From assembly GCF_902712855.1 (NCBI RefSeq), contig NZ_LR743507.1, positions 2,342,001 through 2,406,000 of the forward strand: a stretch of DNA of 64,000 bases, given 5' to 3'. Below the pieces are notes generated by a model that saw only the letters and a list, made by a program, of their open reading frames with translations, ran no database searches and had not been told where the DNA came from. Numbering within the stretch: position 1 is the first letter of the stretch; the number at the start of each line of letters is the position of its first letter. Below, in pieces: positions 52,786 to 60,819 of the stretch. This DNA is from Variovorax paradoxus. GTDB lineage: Bacteria > Pseudomonadota > Gammaproteobacteria > Burkholderiales > Burkholderiaceae_C. A program made the position numbers and the translations under genes.

Positions 52786-53079
52786 TGTTCGTCGTGCTTG
52801 TTTGCCATTTCGGGTGTGCCTTCACCACACCGCCGGTGCCCACCGCGTAGACGGTCCGGCGGGATGTGCAGGAACTGATCATTCCTGTGCAGCGACGTCT
52901 GTCGGGGCAGCGCTCAGCGCGCTGTCCGTCGCGTGAGGGCACAACCGAAATGGGAAGGCGAGCCACCCCTCTCTTATCAAAAACCCGAGCGGGACCGGGC
53001 CATGCAGATGGCCCTTCCGCGGAAACCGGCCGCAAGGATTGGGCGGCGCCGGAACTCGTAACCGGACACTTTTTTTCGA
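52786..53079. other. Intergenic stretch before tRNA-Arg
   Basis: I see no credible gene here. Near 53049-53076 a weak hairpin (CCGG...CCGG) is followed by seven T, ending three bases before the tRNA. Open frames crossing this region run through the tRNA and are not taken as coding. A promoter for the tRNA-HNH unit should lie here, but no strong hexamers stand out. Confidence 0.4.
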
Positions 53080-53156
53080 CCCGCGTTAGCTCAATGGATC
53101 AGAGCACTTGCCTACGAAGCAAGGGGTTGCACGTTCGAGTCGTGCACGTGGGGCCA
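53080..53156 (+). tRNA. tRNA-Arg (anticodon ACG)
   Basis: A complete cloverleaf of 77 nt: acceptor CCCGCGT/ACGTGGG with one G-T pair, D stem GCTC/GAGC with AATGGATCA loop, anticodon stem CTTGC/GCAAG around CTACGAA (ACG reads CGN), 5-nt variable loop, T stem GCACG/CGTGC with TTCGAGT, discriminator G, and encoded CCA. It is unlinked to other housekeeping tRNAs and has a small ORF and a second tRNA directly after it. Confidence 0.88.
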
Positions 53157-53195
53157 CTCATATCCGTCAGCTGTCACACACCAAGGAGTCACATC

Positions 53196-53402
53196 ATGCG
53201 CAAGCGCAACACCCCGATCCGGATGATCACCGTGCGCCCGGCGCAGCCGCGCAATCGCATGGTGGTGGTCCTGGCCCGCCGCTTCGGCATCGCTGTCGGC
53301 ACGAGCCATGCAGCGGAAAACAAGACGGCATCGATGAGCCGCGAGCCTTTGGCGGATGGACTCGATCTCGACCAGCGCGTTCGCGCTGTCGGCGAGTGGT
53401 AG
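53196..53402 (+). CDS. Small basic hypothetical protein between two tRNAs, 68 residues
   Basis: An ATG with a strong AGGAG site 8 nt upstream begins a 68-residue product (MRKRNTPIRMITVRPAQPRN...), Arg-rich at the N-terminus with a short hydrophobic stretch (MVVVLARRFGIAVG). It fills the space between tRNA-Arg and tRNA-His exactly (39 nt and 23 nt gaps). No known domain. The good ribosome binding site is the main support for translation. Confidence 0.5.
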   Translation: MRKRNTPIRMITVRPAQPRNRMVVVLARRFGIAVGTSHAAENKTASMSREPLADGLDLDQRVRAVGEW

Positions 53403-53425
53403 CCGGCCGGTTTTCAGTTTTTCAT

Positions 53426-53500
53426 GGTGCGCGTAGCTCAACGGCAGAGCCGCGGGTTGTGATCCCGCTGACGACGGTTCGATTCCGTTCGCGTACCCCA
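53426..53500 (+). tRNA. tRNA-His (anticodon GTG)
   Basis: 75 nt including the extra 5' G (G-1) that pairs with C73, the identity element of histidine tRNA. Acceptor GTGCGCG/CGCGTAC has one G-T pair, D stem GCTC/GAGC has a short 7-nt loop, anticodon stem GCGGG/CCCGC encloses TTGTGAT, the variable loop is only 4 nt, T stem GACGG/CCGTT encloses TTCGATT, and CCA is encoded. The compact variable loop makes it slightly unusual. Confidence 0.85.
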
Positions 53501-53554
53501 TGGCTTCGTTTCGTTCAACTTCATCACAGCCATCGCCGCGAAAGGAGGCGAGAT

Positions 53555-54118
53555 ATGCATCCTCACGTCCTGCAACTCGACATTCAGGGCACGCCCCAAG
53601 CCTGGATCTCGCTGGAGCAGGCGGTGTTGCACTACGCGACCGATTCGGTCGCCTGGGAAGACGGCGGCCTGCCGTTGGCCACGCTGCGCGGCGGCTTCAA
53701 TGTGGCGCGCGGTATGCAGTCGCGCGTCGAGGTGGCGCCGATCATCGCGTTGCGCGGTGCACCGAAGATCAACCTCTTCGACGTGATTCCGAGCGTCACC
53801 AAGAGCAAGCTGCTGCGCCGCGATCGGCATACCTGCGCCTACTGTGCGAACGTGTTCAACGAACGCGACCTGCAGTGCGAACACGTGATGCCTGAGTCGC
53901 GCGGCGGCCCGTGGACCTGGACCAACCTCGTGAGCGCGTGCGCCGTCTGCAACAACCGGAAGGCTGCGCGCACGCCGGAAGAAGCGGGCATGCCGCTGGT
54001 CTACCTGCCCTACGTGCCGAGCCGCTACGAGAACTTTCTGCTCGAGGGCCGCAACATCCGGGCGGATGTCCACGAGTGGCTCGCCAGGCGCCTGCCCAAG
54101 GGTTCGCGTCTGCAATGA
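53555..54118 (+). CDS. HNH endonuclease domain protein
   Basis: A 187-residue protein with a C-terminal HNH nuclease: CAYC and CAVC zinc pairs flank QCEHVMPESRGGPWTWTNLVSACAVCNNRKAAR, giving the His-Asn-His active site order (EHVMPESRGG, TNLV, CNNRKA). The N-terminal half (WISLEQAVLHYATDSVAWEDGG) resembles HNH proteins of the McrA-like group. The start has a strong GGAGG site 7 nt upstream. It begins 54 nt after tRNA-His with no terminator between, so the tRNAs and nuclease probably share a transcript. Target unknown: DNA restriction, mobility or RNA-related roles are all open. Confidence 0.85.
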   Translation: MHPHVLQLDIQGTPQAWISLEQAVLHYATDSVAWEDGGLPLATLRGGFNVARGMQSRVEVAPIIALRGAPKINLFDVIPSVTKSKLLRRDRHTCAYCANVFNERDLQCEHVMPESRGGPWTWTNLVSACAVCNNRKAARTPEEAGMPLVYLPYVPSRYENFLLEGRNIRADVHEWLARRLPKGSRLQ

Positions 54119-54150
54119 GGACTCGGCGGTGCTGGGTCTGTCCAATGACG

Positions 54151-54183
54151 AAAGCCCACCGTCCATCGGGCGGTGGGCTTTTC
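54151..54183. terminator. Bidirectional terminator between the HNH gene and the small membrane protein
   Basis: An 11-bp perfect stem AAAGCCCACCG/CGGTGGGCTTT with a 9-nt loop and T/A-runs on both sides. It serves the two convergent genes. Confidence 0.88.
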
Positions 54184-54201
54184 ATTTCTGCGGAACGGGT
54201 A

Positions 54202-54378
54202 TCAGCGGCCGTTGCCGAAGAACCCGTAGACGACCAGTCCTGCAGCGGCAAGCCCACCGACGACGGCAAGGATCAACTTGGTCACTCGACTGCCAGCGCG
54301 CCTGGAGCGCGGCCAATGATCCGGCCCGATCAGGTCGATGGGAACCGTGGGTTTGCCTATGTCGGACGCCTTTTCCAT
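54202..54378 (-). CDS. Small single-pass membrane protein, 58 residues
   Basis: A minus-strand frame of 58 codons: polar N-terminus (MEKASDIGKPTVPIDLIGPD), a basic patch (RSRRAGSRVTK), a 20-residue hydrophobic helix (LILAVVGGLAAAGLVVYGFF), and a short end NGR. The positive patch before the helix predicts an N-in topology. Third-position GC matches nearby genes, and the gene ends just before a bidirectional terminator, so it is likely real. Function unknown. Confidence 0.6.
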   Translation of the reverse strand: MEKASDIGKPTVPIDLIGPDHWPRSRRAGSRVTKLILAVVGGLAAAGLVVYGFFGNGR

Positions 54379-54578
54379 GGCTGGAAATATAGCTCACAGG
54401 TCGAGCCATGCAGCATGGATGGCCAAGCCCCCGCCATGAGCATCTTCCCTGTACGAGAAGGCTTGTCTCGTGGTGCTTGCGCTCTGCGCGAAGGAAACCG
54501 CAAGATGCGCGTGATGCGCTTCCCCGCGCTGCATCCGGCGTGGAGTGCACGTGTTCAACATGATTTCGAAAGTCCACC

Positions 54579-55028
54579 ATGAACAAGGCGATGATCCTTG
54601 AAGGCTTGACTCGTGCTCTCGAGAGCTGGGTTCGCAATGCTTTCGCTGCCCAGCTTTGGCAGGTGCATCAGTCTGGCGGGCTGGGTGCATTCATCGAAGC
54701 CGACGATGAGGTTGTGAGGGTTCGCATCGGACTCGGCGAATCGCGAGATGCGTTGGCAGACCTGGGCCAGACCGATGGGCGGCTGCCGGTCACAGAAGCG
54801 TTTCTTGGTGACCGAGATGCGATATGGGGGGCGCCCCCACCGCAAGGCACAGATGCGCGAGAACGATGGTTCCTGTCCAACCAACTCGCACAGGATCATG
54901 CGCGGCAGTATCTGATGGCGGAAGTCGCCGAGCGGCACGATCTGCTTGAACGCTGCGTCGATGACTGGATTGCGAGACCATTGACTTGGTCCGGGCGCAA
55001 TGAAAAAAGCCCACTACCGAGGGGGTAG
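54579..55028 (+). CDS. Hypothetical protein, 149 residues
   Basis: A soluble acidic product with a plausible helical fold (LTRALESWVRNAFAAQLWQVHQ, QLAQDHARQYLMAEVAERHDLLERCVDDWIA). No recognised family. GC and codon use are lower than in neighbours, and its stop codon lies inside the stem of the following terminator, which is odd. An antisense frame over the same interval looks less protein-like. It might be a remnant of an accessory element. Confidence 0.5.
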   Translation: MNKAMILEGLTRALESWVRNAFAAQLWQVHQSGGLGAFIEADDEVVRVRIGLGESRDALADLGQTDGRLPVTEAFLGDRDAIWGAPPPQGTDARERWFLSNQLAQDHARQYLMAEVAERHDLLERCVDDWIARPLTWSGRNEKSPLPRG

Positions 55029-55038
55029 TGGGCTTTTC
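55003..55038. terminator. Terminator, bidirectional, between the 149-residue ORF and tRNA-Lys
   Basis: A 14-bp perfect stem AAAAGCCCACTACC/GGTAGTGGGCTTTT with a 5-nt loop. It ends 21 nt from the 3' end of tRNA-Lys and is its likely terminator; it also overlaps the end of the rightward ORF. Confidence 0.9.
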
Positions 55039-55058
55039 AGCGTTGCCGCGATGTTGGT

Positions 55059-55134
55059 TGGTGGGCCCTGAGTGACTCGAACACTCGACCTACGGATTAA
55101 GAGTCCGCTGCTCTACCAACTGAGCTAAGAGCCC
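55059..55134 (-). tRNA. tRNA-Lys (anticodon CTT)
   Basis: 76 nt, regular cloverleaf: acceptor GGGCTCT/AGGGCCC (one T-G pair), D arm GCTC-AGTTGGTA-GAGC, anticodon stem GCGGA/TCCGT around CTCTTAA, variable loop AGGTC, T stem GAGTG/CACTC with TTCGAGT, discriminator A and encoded CCA. CTT decodes AAG. Confidence 0.95.
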
Positions 55135-55282
55135 TTGCTTTGAAAGCGTTCAGTGCTTTCTGGCAAGACCACGAGTATATACCAGTTTCGGAGCTTTTTC
55201 AAAAAATTTGCAGTTGCAACGTTAGGATGTGCCATCGCCGACAGGGCACAGTCTTTCGTGCCCTTCAACCAGGAGAATTTCC

Positions 55283-55990
55283 ATGAGCGACGGAAGCACC
55301 ACTTCCCATGTCTTGATCACCGGTGCCGCAGGCGCGCTGGGTCGTGCGGTTGCACAGCATTTCATCGACCGGTCGGCGCGTCTTGCTTTGGTCGATCATC
55401 AGGCTGGCCGCTTGGCGGAAGTCTTTCCGGGCCTCGAAAATTCGCAGCACCTGTTGCTGTCCGGCGATGTGACGTCCGCATCGGACATGAAGAGCCTTGC
55501 GGAGCACGCGCTCAAGTCCTTCGGCCGCATCGACACGCTGGTCCACATTGCCGGTGGTTTCGAGATGGGCGAGGCCACGCATGCACTCACGCGCGAGAGT
55601 TGGGACCGCATGATGAATCTCAACGCCTGGTCTTTCGTTGCCGTGACGCAGGCGGTGCTGCCCTCGATGATCGAGCGCCGGGCGGGCAGCATCATCGCGG
55701 TAACAGCAAAGGTGGCGGCGCGGGGGTTGCCCGCGATGGCCGCGTACATCGCATCCAAGAGCGCATTGCAGCGCCTGGTCGAAGCGATGGCTGCCGAGGC
55801 AGCGCCGCATGGCGTCAGTGTGAACAGCGTGGCGCCGAGCGTGCTCGACACGCCGGCCAACCGACGGGCCATGCCCGATGCGAACCCGGCCGATTGGGTG
55901 TCGACCTCGGTCGCCGCGCAGACCATCGGCTTTCTTGCATCGCCCGCAGCGGCCGCGTTGCACGGCCAGCACCTGACGCTCGACACCTGA
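55283..55990 (+). CDS. Short-chain dehydrogenase/reductase (stand-alone)
   Basis: A 235-residue SDR with TGAAGALGRAVAQHF as the cofactor turn, HIAGGFEMGE in place of NNAG, catalytic Ser replaced by Thr in VTAKVAARG and Tyr-Lys in AYIASKSAL. The Thr at the Ser position and short length are unusual but occur in dihydropteridine-reductase-like SDRs. AGGAG lies 7 nt before the ATG. It is monocistronic, between two tRNA genes, and ends at a strong terminator. Confidence 0.85.
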   Translation: MSDGSTTSHVLITGAAGALGRAVAQHFIDRSARLALVDHQAGRLAEVFPGLENSQHLLLSGDVTSASDMKSLAEHALKSFGRIDTLVHIAGGFEMGEATHALTRESWDRMMNLNAWSFVAVTQAVLPSMIERRAGSIIAVTAKVAARGLPAMAAYIASKSALQRLVEAMAAEAAPHGVSVNSVAPSVLDTPANRRAMPDANPADWVSTSVAAQTIGFLASPAAAALHGQHLTLDT

Positions 55991-56001
55991 GCGTCAAAAA
56001 G

Positions 56002-56031
56002 AAAAGGCCTTGGCGGATGCCGAGGCCTTTT
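56002..56031. terminator. Bidirectional terminator between the SDR and tRNA-Ala
   Basis: AAAAGGCCT and AGGCCTTTT arms, with inner GGC/GCC pairing, form a hairpin between convergent genes; T- and A-runs are built into the stem ends. Confidence 0.85.
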
Positions 56032-56040
56032 CAGAACGGT

Positions 56041-56116
<76 letters not shown>

Positions 56117-56206
56117 AACGCAGGCAAATTCTAGCCAGAAGCACTCGTTTTGGCACACCCCGGCGTGCCAAGATTCGCGCCTCGCGAAACACGGAGAAAG
56201 AATCGC

Positions 56207-57073
56207 ATGGTCTCGTACGAACCCGCCTGGCTGGAAGGCATGTACAACAACCTCGCGCGGGTGAAGGATCATCCTGCGTACTTCCAGCGCTGGGCTCGCG
56301 ATTCCGCGGCAGCACGCGATGCCCTGCCGGCCCGCATCGACATTCCATACGGCAATGGCACGAATGAAACGCTCGACGTCTTTCCCGCGCCCGTGCCGAA
56401 CGCGCCGGTGCTCGTGTTCATCCACGGCGGCTACTGGCGCGCGATGGACAAGAAGGACCACTCGTTCATTTCACCCGCGTTCAACGACCGAGGTGTCTGC
56501 GTGGTGCAACCCAACTACGCGCTGTGCCCCGGTACGGCAGACCAGCCGGTCACCGTTCCCGGCATCGTGATGCAGATGGTGCGCGCGCTCGAGTGGACGT
56601 GGCGCCACGTCGCGGCCTTCGGCGGCGACCCCTCGCGCATCACCGTCGCGGGCCACTCGGCAGGCGGCCACATGGCCGCGGCGCTGCTCTCGTGCGACTG
56701 GAAGGCGGTCGCGCCGGACCTGCCCGGGCATCTCGTGCGCAACGCACTGTCGATTTCGGGGCTCTACGACCTGCGCCCGCTGCAGCACACGCCGTTCCTG
56801 GCGAACACGCTCAAGCTGACCGATGACGACGTGCTGCGCGCCAGTCCGGCGCTGTGGCCTGCGCCGAAGCGCGGCCAGCTCTATGCTGTTGCCGGCGGCA
56901 GCGAGAGCGAGGAGTTCATCCGCCACAACGCGATGATCCGCGCGGCCTGGGGTCGCAATACCGTGCCGGTGTGCGAGGTGCTGCCGGGGCTCAACCACTT
57001 CGACGTGGTCGATGCGCTGGCCGATCCGGCCCATGCATTGCACCGCCACGCGGTGCAATTGCTGGAAGCCTGA
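56207..57073 (+). CDS. Alpha/beta hydrolase (BD-FAE/kynurenine formamidase-like esterase)
   Basis: A 288-residue hormone-sensitive-lipase-type esterase. Oxyanion motif HGGYWRAMDKKDHS, nucleophile elbow VAGHSAGGHMAA with the catalytic Ser, late Asp in the SESEEF region and catalytic His in LPGLNHFDVVDAL. The HGGYW motif is typical of formamidase-like esterases; N-formylkynurenine is a possible substrate, but the window has no other kynurenine gene. Start ATG 56207 has GGAG at the right distance. Monocistronic; converges on guaC. Confidence 0.85.
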   Translation: MVSYEPAWLEGMYNNLARVKDHPAYFQRWARDSAAARDALPARIDIPYGNGTNETLDVFPAPVPNAPVLVFIHGGYWRAMDKKDHSFISPAFNDRGVCVVQPNYALCPGTADQPVTVPGIVMQMVRALEWTWRHVAAFGGDPSRITVAGHSAGGHMAAALLSCDWKAVAPDLPGHLVRNALSISGLYDLRPLQHTPFLANTLKLTDDDVLRASPALWPAPKRGQLYAVAGGSESEEFIRHNAMIRAAWGRNTVPVCEVLPGLNHFDVVDALADPAHALHRHAVQLLEA

Positions 57074-57092
57074 GCGGCCCCGGGCAGGGCGC

Positions 57093-58070
57093 CTACATCA
57101 ACAGGTGCTCGCCGGCGTTGTCGCCGCCCAGGGTCACGTAGTTGACCTTGCGGATGTCCATCAGCGTGCGGCCGCCCGCATAGCTGATCGAGCTCTGGAC
57201 GTCCTGCTCCATCTCGACCAGCGTGTCTGCCAGCTTGCCCTTGACGGGCTCGAGGATGCGCTTGCCCTCGACATGCTTGTACTCACCCTTGTTGAAGTCG
57301 CTGGCCGAGCCGTAGTACTCCTTGAAGAGCACACCGTCGACCTCGACCGTCTTGCCCGGCGACTCTTCGTGCCCCGCGAACAGCGAGCCGATCATGACCA
57401 TCGACGCGCCGAAGCGCACGCTCTTGGCAATGTCGCCATGGTCGCGGATACCGCCGTCCGCAATGATCGGCTTGGTCGCCACTCGGGCGCACCACTTGAG
57501 CGCGCTGAGCTGCCACCCGCCGGTGCCGAAGCCGGTCTTGAGCTTGGTGATGCAGACCTTGCCCGGGCCGATGCCGACCTTCGTCGCGTCAGCGCCCCAG
57601 TTCTCGAGGTCGATCACCGCTTCGGGCGTGCCGACGTTGCCGGCAATCACGAAGGTCTTCGGCAGCTTCTGCTTGAGGTAGCCGATCATGTTCTTCACGC
57701 TGTCGGCGTGACCGTGCGCGATGTCGATGGTCACGTACTCGGGCACCAGGCCCTGCGCCACCAGTTGATCGACGGTGTCGTAGTCGGGCTTCTTCACACC
57801 GAGCGAGATCGATGCGAACACGCCCTTGCCCTGCATGTCCTTCACGAACTGCACGTTGTCCAGGTCGAAGCGATGCATCACGTAGAAGTAGCCGTTCTGC
57901 GCGAGCCACAGGCAGATCGATTCGTCGACCACCGTCTTCATGTTGGCGGGCACGACCGGCAGGCGGAAGCTGCGCTCGCCCAGCGTCACACTGGTGTCGC
58001 ACTCGGAGCGGCTCTCCACGCGGCACTTGCGCGGCAGCAGAAGGATGTTGTCGTAGTCGAAGATTTGCAT
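57093..58070 (-). CDS. guaC: GMP reductase
   Basis: GuaC reduces GMP to IMP with NADPH, linking guanine and adenine nucleotide pools. The 325-residue TIM-barrel lacks the CBS domains of IMP dehydrogenase. Catalytic Cys is in GIGPGKVCITKLKTGFG; the N-terminus QIFDYDNILLLPRKC and the C-terminal block SSISYAGGRTLMDIRKVNYVTLGG mark it as GMP reductase. The ATG at 58070 fits; an upstream frame extension crosses the leader. A terminator-like hairpin lies in the leader 95-125 nt before the start. Confidence 0.93.
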   Translation of the reverse strand: MQIFDYDNILLLPRKCRVESRSECDTSVTLGERSFRLPVVPANMKTVVDESICLWLAQNGYFYVMHRFDLDNVQFVKDMQGKGVFASISLGVKKPDYDTVDQLVAQGLVPEYVTIDIAHGHADSVKNMIGYLKQKLPKTFVIAGNVGTPEAVIDLENWGADATKVGIGPGKVCITKLKTGFGTGGWQLSALKWCARVATKPIIADGGIRDHGDIAKSVRFGASMVMIGSLFAGHEESPGKTVEVDGVLFKEYYGSASDFNKGEYKHVEGKRILEPVKGKLADTLVEMEQDVQSSISYAGGRTLMDIRKVNYVTLGGDNAGEHLLM

Positions 58071-58160
58071 GACCAGGCTCCTGGAAGGTATCGTTGAAAG
58101 GAACGAATGAGCGCTTGGTCCGGCCGGTTCTCGAGGTGCGTTCTGAAAAGACGCGCCCAC

Positions 58161-58192
58161 AAAAAACCGGGCGCAAGAAACTTGGGCCCGGT
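58161..58192 (-). terminator. Intrinsic terminator in the guaC leader (possible attenuator)
   Basis: On the minus strand an 11-bp stem (ACCGGGC, mismatch, CAAG paired with CTTG, mismatch, GCCCGGT) with an AAA-type loop is followed by TTTTTTG. It points towards guaC and lies upstream of its start codon, so it would stop guaC transcription unless it is bypassed. It could instead end a short RNA made from the guaC-uvrD gap. Confidence 0.7.
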
Positions 58193-58263
58193 GATTGAGT
58201 CTACGCGGTGTTGTGGAGGCGGGTCTTCCGATTCTTCATATAACCCGCATACGCAGTGGTTTC

Positions 58264-58269
58264 TACAAT
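58264..58269 (+). promoter_or_regulatory. -10-like hexamer six bases before the uvrD start codon
   Basis: TACAAT ends six bases before the ATG at 58276; no ribosome binding site is visible. Same arrangement as at 13050 and 18893, suggesting a leaderless mRNA. Confidence 0.4.
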
Positions 58270-58275
58270 CGGTGG

Positions 58276-60714
58276 ATGTTGTTTAACGATCCTGCGGCCG
58301 ACGCCCCTCTCCCGAATCCTTCGGACATGCCGCTGCTCCATAACCTGAACGCGGAACAACTCGCCGCGGTCACGTTGCCGGAAGGCAACGCATTGATCCT
58401 CGCCGGTGCCGGCTCCGGCAAGACCCGCGTGCTCACCACCCGCATCGCATGGCTGCTGCAAACCGGCCAGGTCTCCGCCGGCGGCATTCTGGCGGTGACC
58501 TTCACCAACAAGGCCGCGAAGGAGATGATGACGCGGCTGACGGCGATGCTGCCGGTCAACGTGCGCGGCATGTGGATCGGCACTTTCCACGGCCTGTGCA
58601 ACCGCCTGTTGCGCGCCCACTGGAAGCTGGCCAACCTGCCGTCCACTTTCCAGATCCTCGACACGCAGGACCAGCTCTCGGCCATCAAGCGCCTGATGAA
58701 GCAGTTCAACGTCGATGACGAGCGCTTTCCCGCCAAGCAGACGCAGTGGTTCATTGCCGGCGCCAAGGAAGACGGCCTGCGCCCCGACGCCGTCGAGGTG
58801 CGCAACGAGGACGACCGCAAGAAGGTCGAGCTCTACCGCCTTTACGAAGAGCAATGCCAGCGCGAAGGCGTGGTCGACTTCGGCGAGCTGATGCTGCGCA
58901 GCTACGAACTGCTGCGCGACAACGACCCGGTGCGCGAGCACTACCAGCGGCGCTTCCGCCACATCCTGATCGACGAGTTCCAGGACACCAACCGCCTGCA
59001 GTACGCGTGGATCAAGATGCTCGCGGGCAACACCGTCGCAGGCCAGTTCGAGCCGGGCCGCAACAGCGTGATCGCCGTGGGCGACGACGACCAGAGCATC
59101 TATGCGTTCCGTGGCGCGCGCGTGGGCAACATGAGCGACTTCGTGCGCGAGTTCGACGTGCGCCACCAGATCAAACTCGAGCAGAACTACCGCAGCTACA
59201 GCAACATCCTCGACTCGGCCAACGAGCTCATCAGCCACAACAAGAAACGCCTCGGCAAGAACCTGCGCACCGACCAGGGCCCCGGCGAGCCGGTGCGCGT
59301 GTACGAGTCGCCCACCGACCTGGCCGAGGCGCAGTGGATGGTCGAGGAAATGCGCCAGCTCGTGCGCGACGGCTTCGAGCGCAAGGAAATGGCGGTGCTC
59401 TATCGCAGCAACGCGCAGAGCCGGGTGATTGAAACGGCACTGTTCAATGCGTCGGTGCCGTACCGCGTGTACGGCGGGCTGCGCTTCTTCGAGCGCGCCG
59501 AAATCAAGCACGCGCTGGCCTACCTTCGCCTGCTGGAGAACAAGGACGACGACACCAGCTTCCTGCGCGTCGTCAACTTCCCACCGCGCGGCATCGGCGC
59601 GCGCACGCTCGAAACCCTGCAGGATGCCGCGCGCGCGGCCAACCGGTCGCTGCACGACGCGGTGAGCGTGGTCGGCGGCAAGTCGGGCGCCAACCTCACG
59701 GGCTTCGTCGCCAAGATCGACGTGCTGCGCGAGCAGACGCAGGGCGTGAGCCTGCGCGAGATCATCGAGCTGGTGCTCGACCACAGCGGCCTCGTGGAAC
59801 ACTACAAGGCCGACCGTGAAGGTGCCGACCGCATCGAGAACCTGGACGAACTGGTGAACGCGGCCGAAAGCTTCGTCACGCAGGAAGGCTTCGGCCGTGA
59901 CGCGGTGGCGCTGCCGGTCGACGAACTGCGCCAGTCGCCTGCGAGCCAGGGCATCGATCTGACCCGCCCCGTGATCGACGAGCCGCTCGCGCCCGACGCC
60001 GAGACCGGCGAAACCTTGAGCCCGCTGGCCGCCTTCCTGACGCACGCCGCACTCGAGTCGGGCGACAACCAGGCGCAGGCCGGGCAGGACGCGGTCCAGC
60101 TCATGACGGTGCACGCCGCCAAGGGCCTGGAATTCGATTGCGTGTTCATCACCGGCATGGAAGAGGGCCTGTTCCCGCACGAGAACTCGATGAGCGACTT
60201 CGAGAGCCTCGAGGAAGAACGACGCCTGATGTACGTGGCGATCACGCGTGCCCGCAAGCGCCTGTACCTGAGCCACTCGCAGACGCGCATGCTGCACGGT
60301 CAGACCCGCTACAACGTCAAGAGCCGCTTCTTCGACGAACTCCCCGAAGGCGCGCTGAAATGGCTCACGCCCAAGAACCAGGGCTTCACGCCCTCGGCTT
60401 TCGGCTATGGCGGCGGCTACGGCAGCACACGCGGCGGGGCAGGGGGCTACGGCGGCGGGTACGGAGGTGGCCAGGGCTCAGGCTACGGAAGCAGCCGTGA
60501 CAAGGACACCTTCGCGAGTCCTCCGGTGCCGCCGCAGAAGACGGCGCCGTCGCACGGATTGCGTTCTGGCATGCAGGTGTTCCACAACAAGTTCGGCGAG
60601 GGCACTGTCACCGCGCTGGAAGGCACGGGCGACGATGCACGCGCGCAGGTCAAGTTCGCGCGCCACGGCGTGAAGTGGCTGGCGCTTTCGGTGGCCAAGC
60701 TCACGCCGATCTGA
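58276..60714 (+). CDS. uvrD: UvrD/Rep-family DNA helicase (helicase II)
   Basis: An 812-residue superfamily 1A 3'-5' DNA helicase for mismatch and excision repair. Motifs: Walker A GAGSGKT near residue 43, IGTFHGLCNRLLRAHW, DEFQDTN, GDDDQSIYAFRGA, LEQNYRS, and late TVHAAKGLEFDCVFITGMEEGLFP then VAITRARKRLYLSHS. A Gly/Tyr-rich linker (about residues 715-745) leads to a C-terminal Tudor-like domain (GMQVFHNKFGEGTVTALEG) that in PcrA/UvrD contacts RNA polymerase. Start at 58276 is supported by the -10 spacing; an ATG at 58327 is an alternative. Confidence 0.94.
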   Translation: MLFNDPAADAPLPNPSDMPLLHNLNAEQLAAVTLPEGNALILAGAGSGKTRVLTTRIAWLLQTGQVSAGGILAVTFTNKAAKEMMTRLTAMLPVNVRGMWIGTFHGLCNRLLRAHWKLANLPSTFQILDTQDQLSAIKRLMKQFNVDDERFPAKQTQWFIAGAKEDGLRPDAVEVRNEDDRKKVELYRLYEEQCQREGVVDFGELMLRSYELLRDNDPVREHYQRRFRHILIDEFQDTNRLQYAWIKMLAGNTVAGQFEPGRNSVIAVGDDDQSIYAFRGARVGNMSDFVREFDVRHQIKLEQNYRSYSNILDSANELISHNKKRLGKNLRTDQGPGEPVRVYESPTDLAEAQWMVEEMRQLVRDGFERKEMAVLYRSNAQSRVIETALFNASVPYRVYGGLRFFERAEIKHALAYLRLLENKDDDTSFLRVVNFPPRGIGARTLETLQDAARAANRSLHDAVSVVGGKSGANLTGFVAKIDVLREQTQGVSLREIIELVLDHSGLVEHYKADREGADRIENLDELVNAAESFVTQEGFGRDAVALPVDELRQSPASQGIDLTRPVIDEPLAPDAETGETLSPLAAFLTHAALESGDNQAQAGQDAVQLMTVHAAKGLEFDCVFITGMEEGLFPHENSMSDFESLEEERRLMYVAITRARKRLYLSHSQTRMLHGQTRYNVKSRFFDELPEGALKWLTPKNQGFTPSAFGYGGGYGSTRGGAGGYGGGYGGGQGSGYGSSRDKDTFASPPVPPQKTAPSHGLRSGMQVFHNKFGEGTVTALEGTGDDARAQVKFARHGVKWLALSVAKLTPI

Positions 60715-60819
60715 ATTGCTACCAAAGGTATAGCGAACAACGTAGACAGGACGGGCGAAAAGGCGCTTTTGCGCTGAAGGGTCGTACACTCCGCACTCGC
60801 CAAACAAGGGGAGTCAGGG

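Noticed and set aside
52866..53402. A 178-codon plus-strand frame ending in the small ORF between the tRNAs
   Set aside because: It reads through the whole of tRNA-Arg; only the last 68 codons, which have their own ribosome binding site, are kept.
54555..54938. A minus-strand frame opposite the 149-residue hypothetical
   Set aside because: The plus-strand product has better helix periodicity and third-position GC; the minus frame looks random.
58071..58275. A purine (guanine) riboswitch before guaC
   Set aside because: The three-way-junction core and its conserved loop sequences were not found; only a terminator hairpin is visible.
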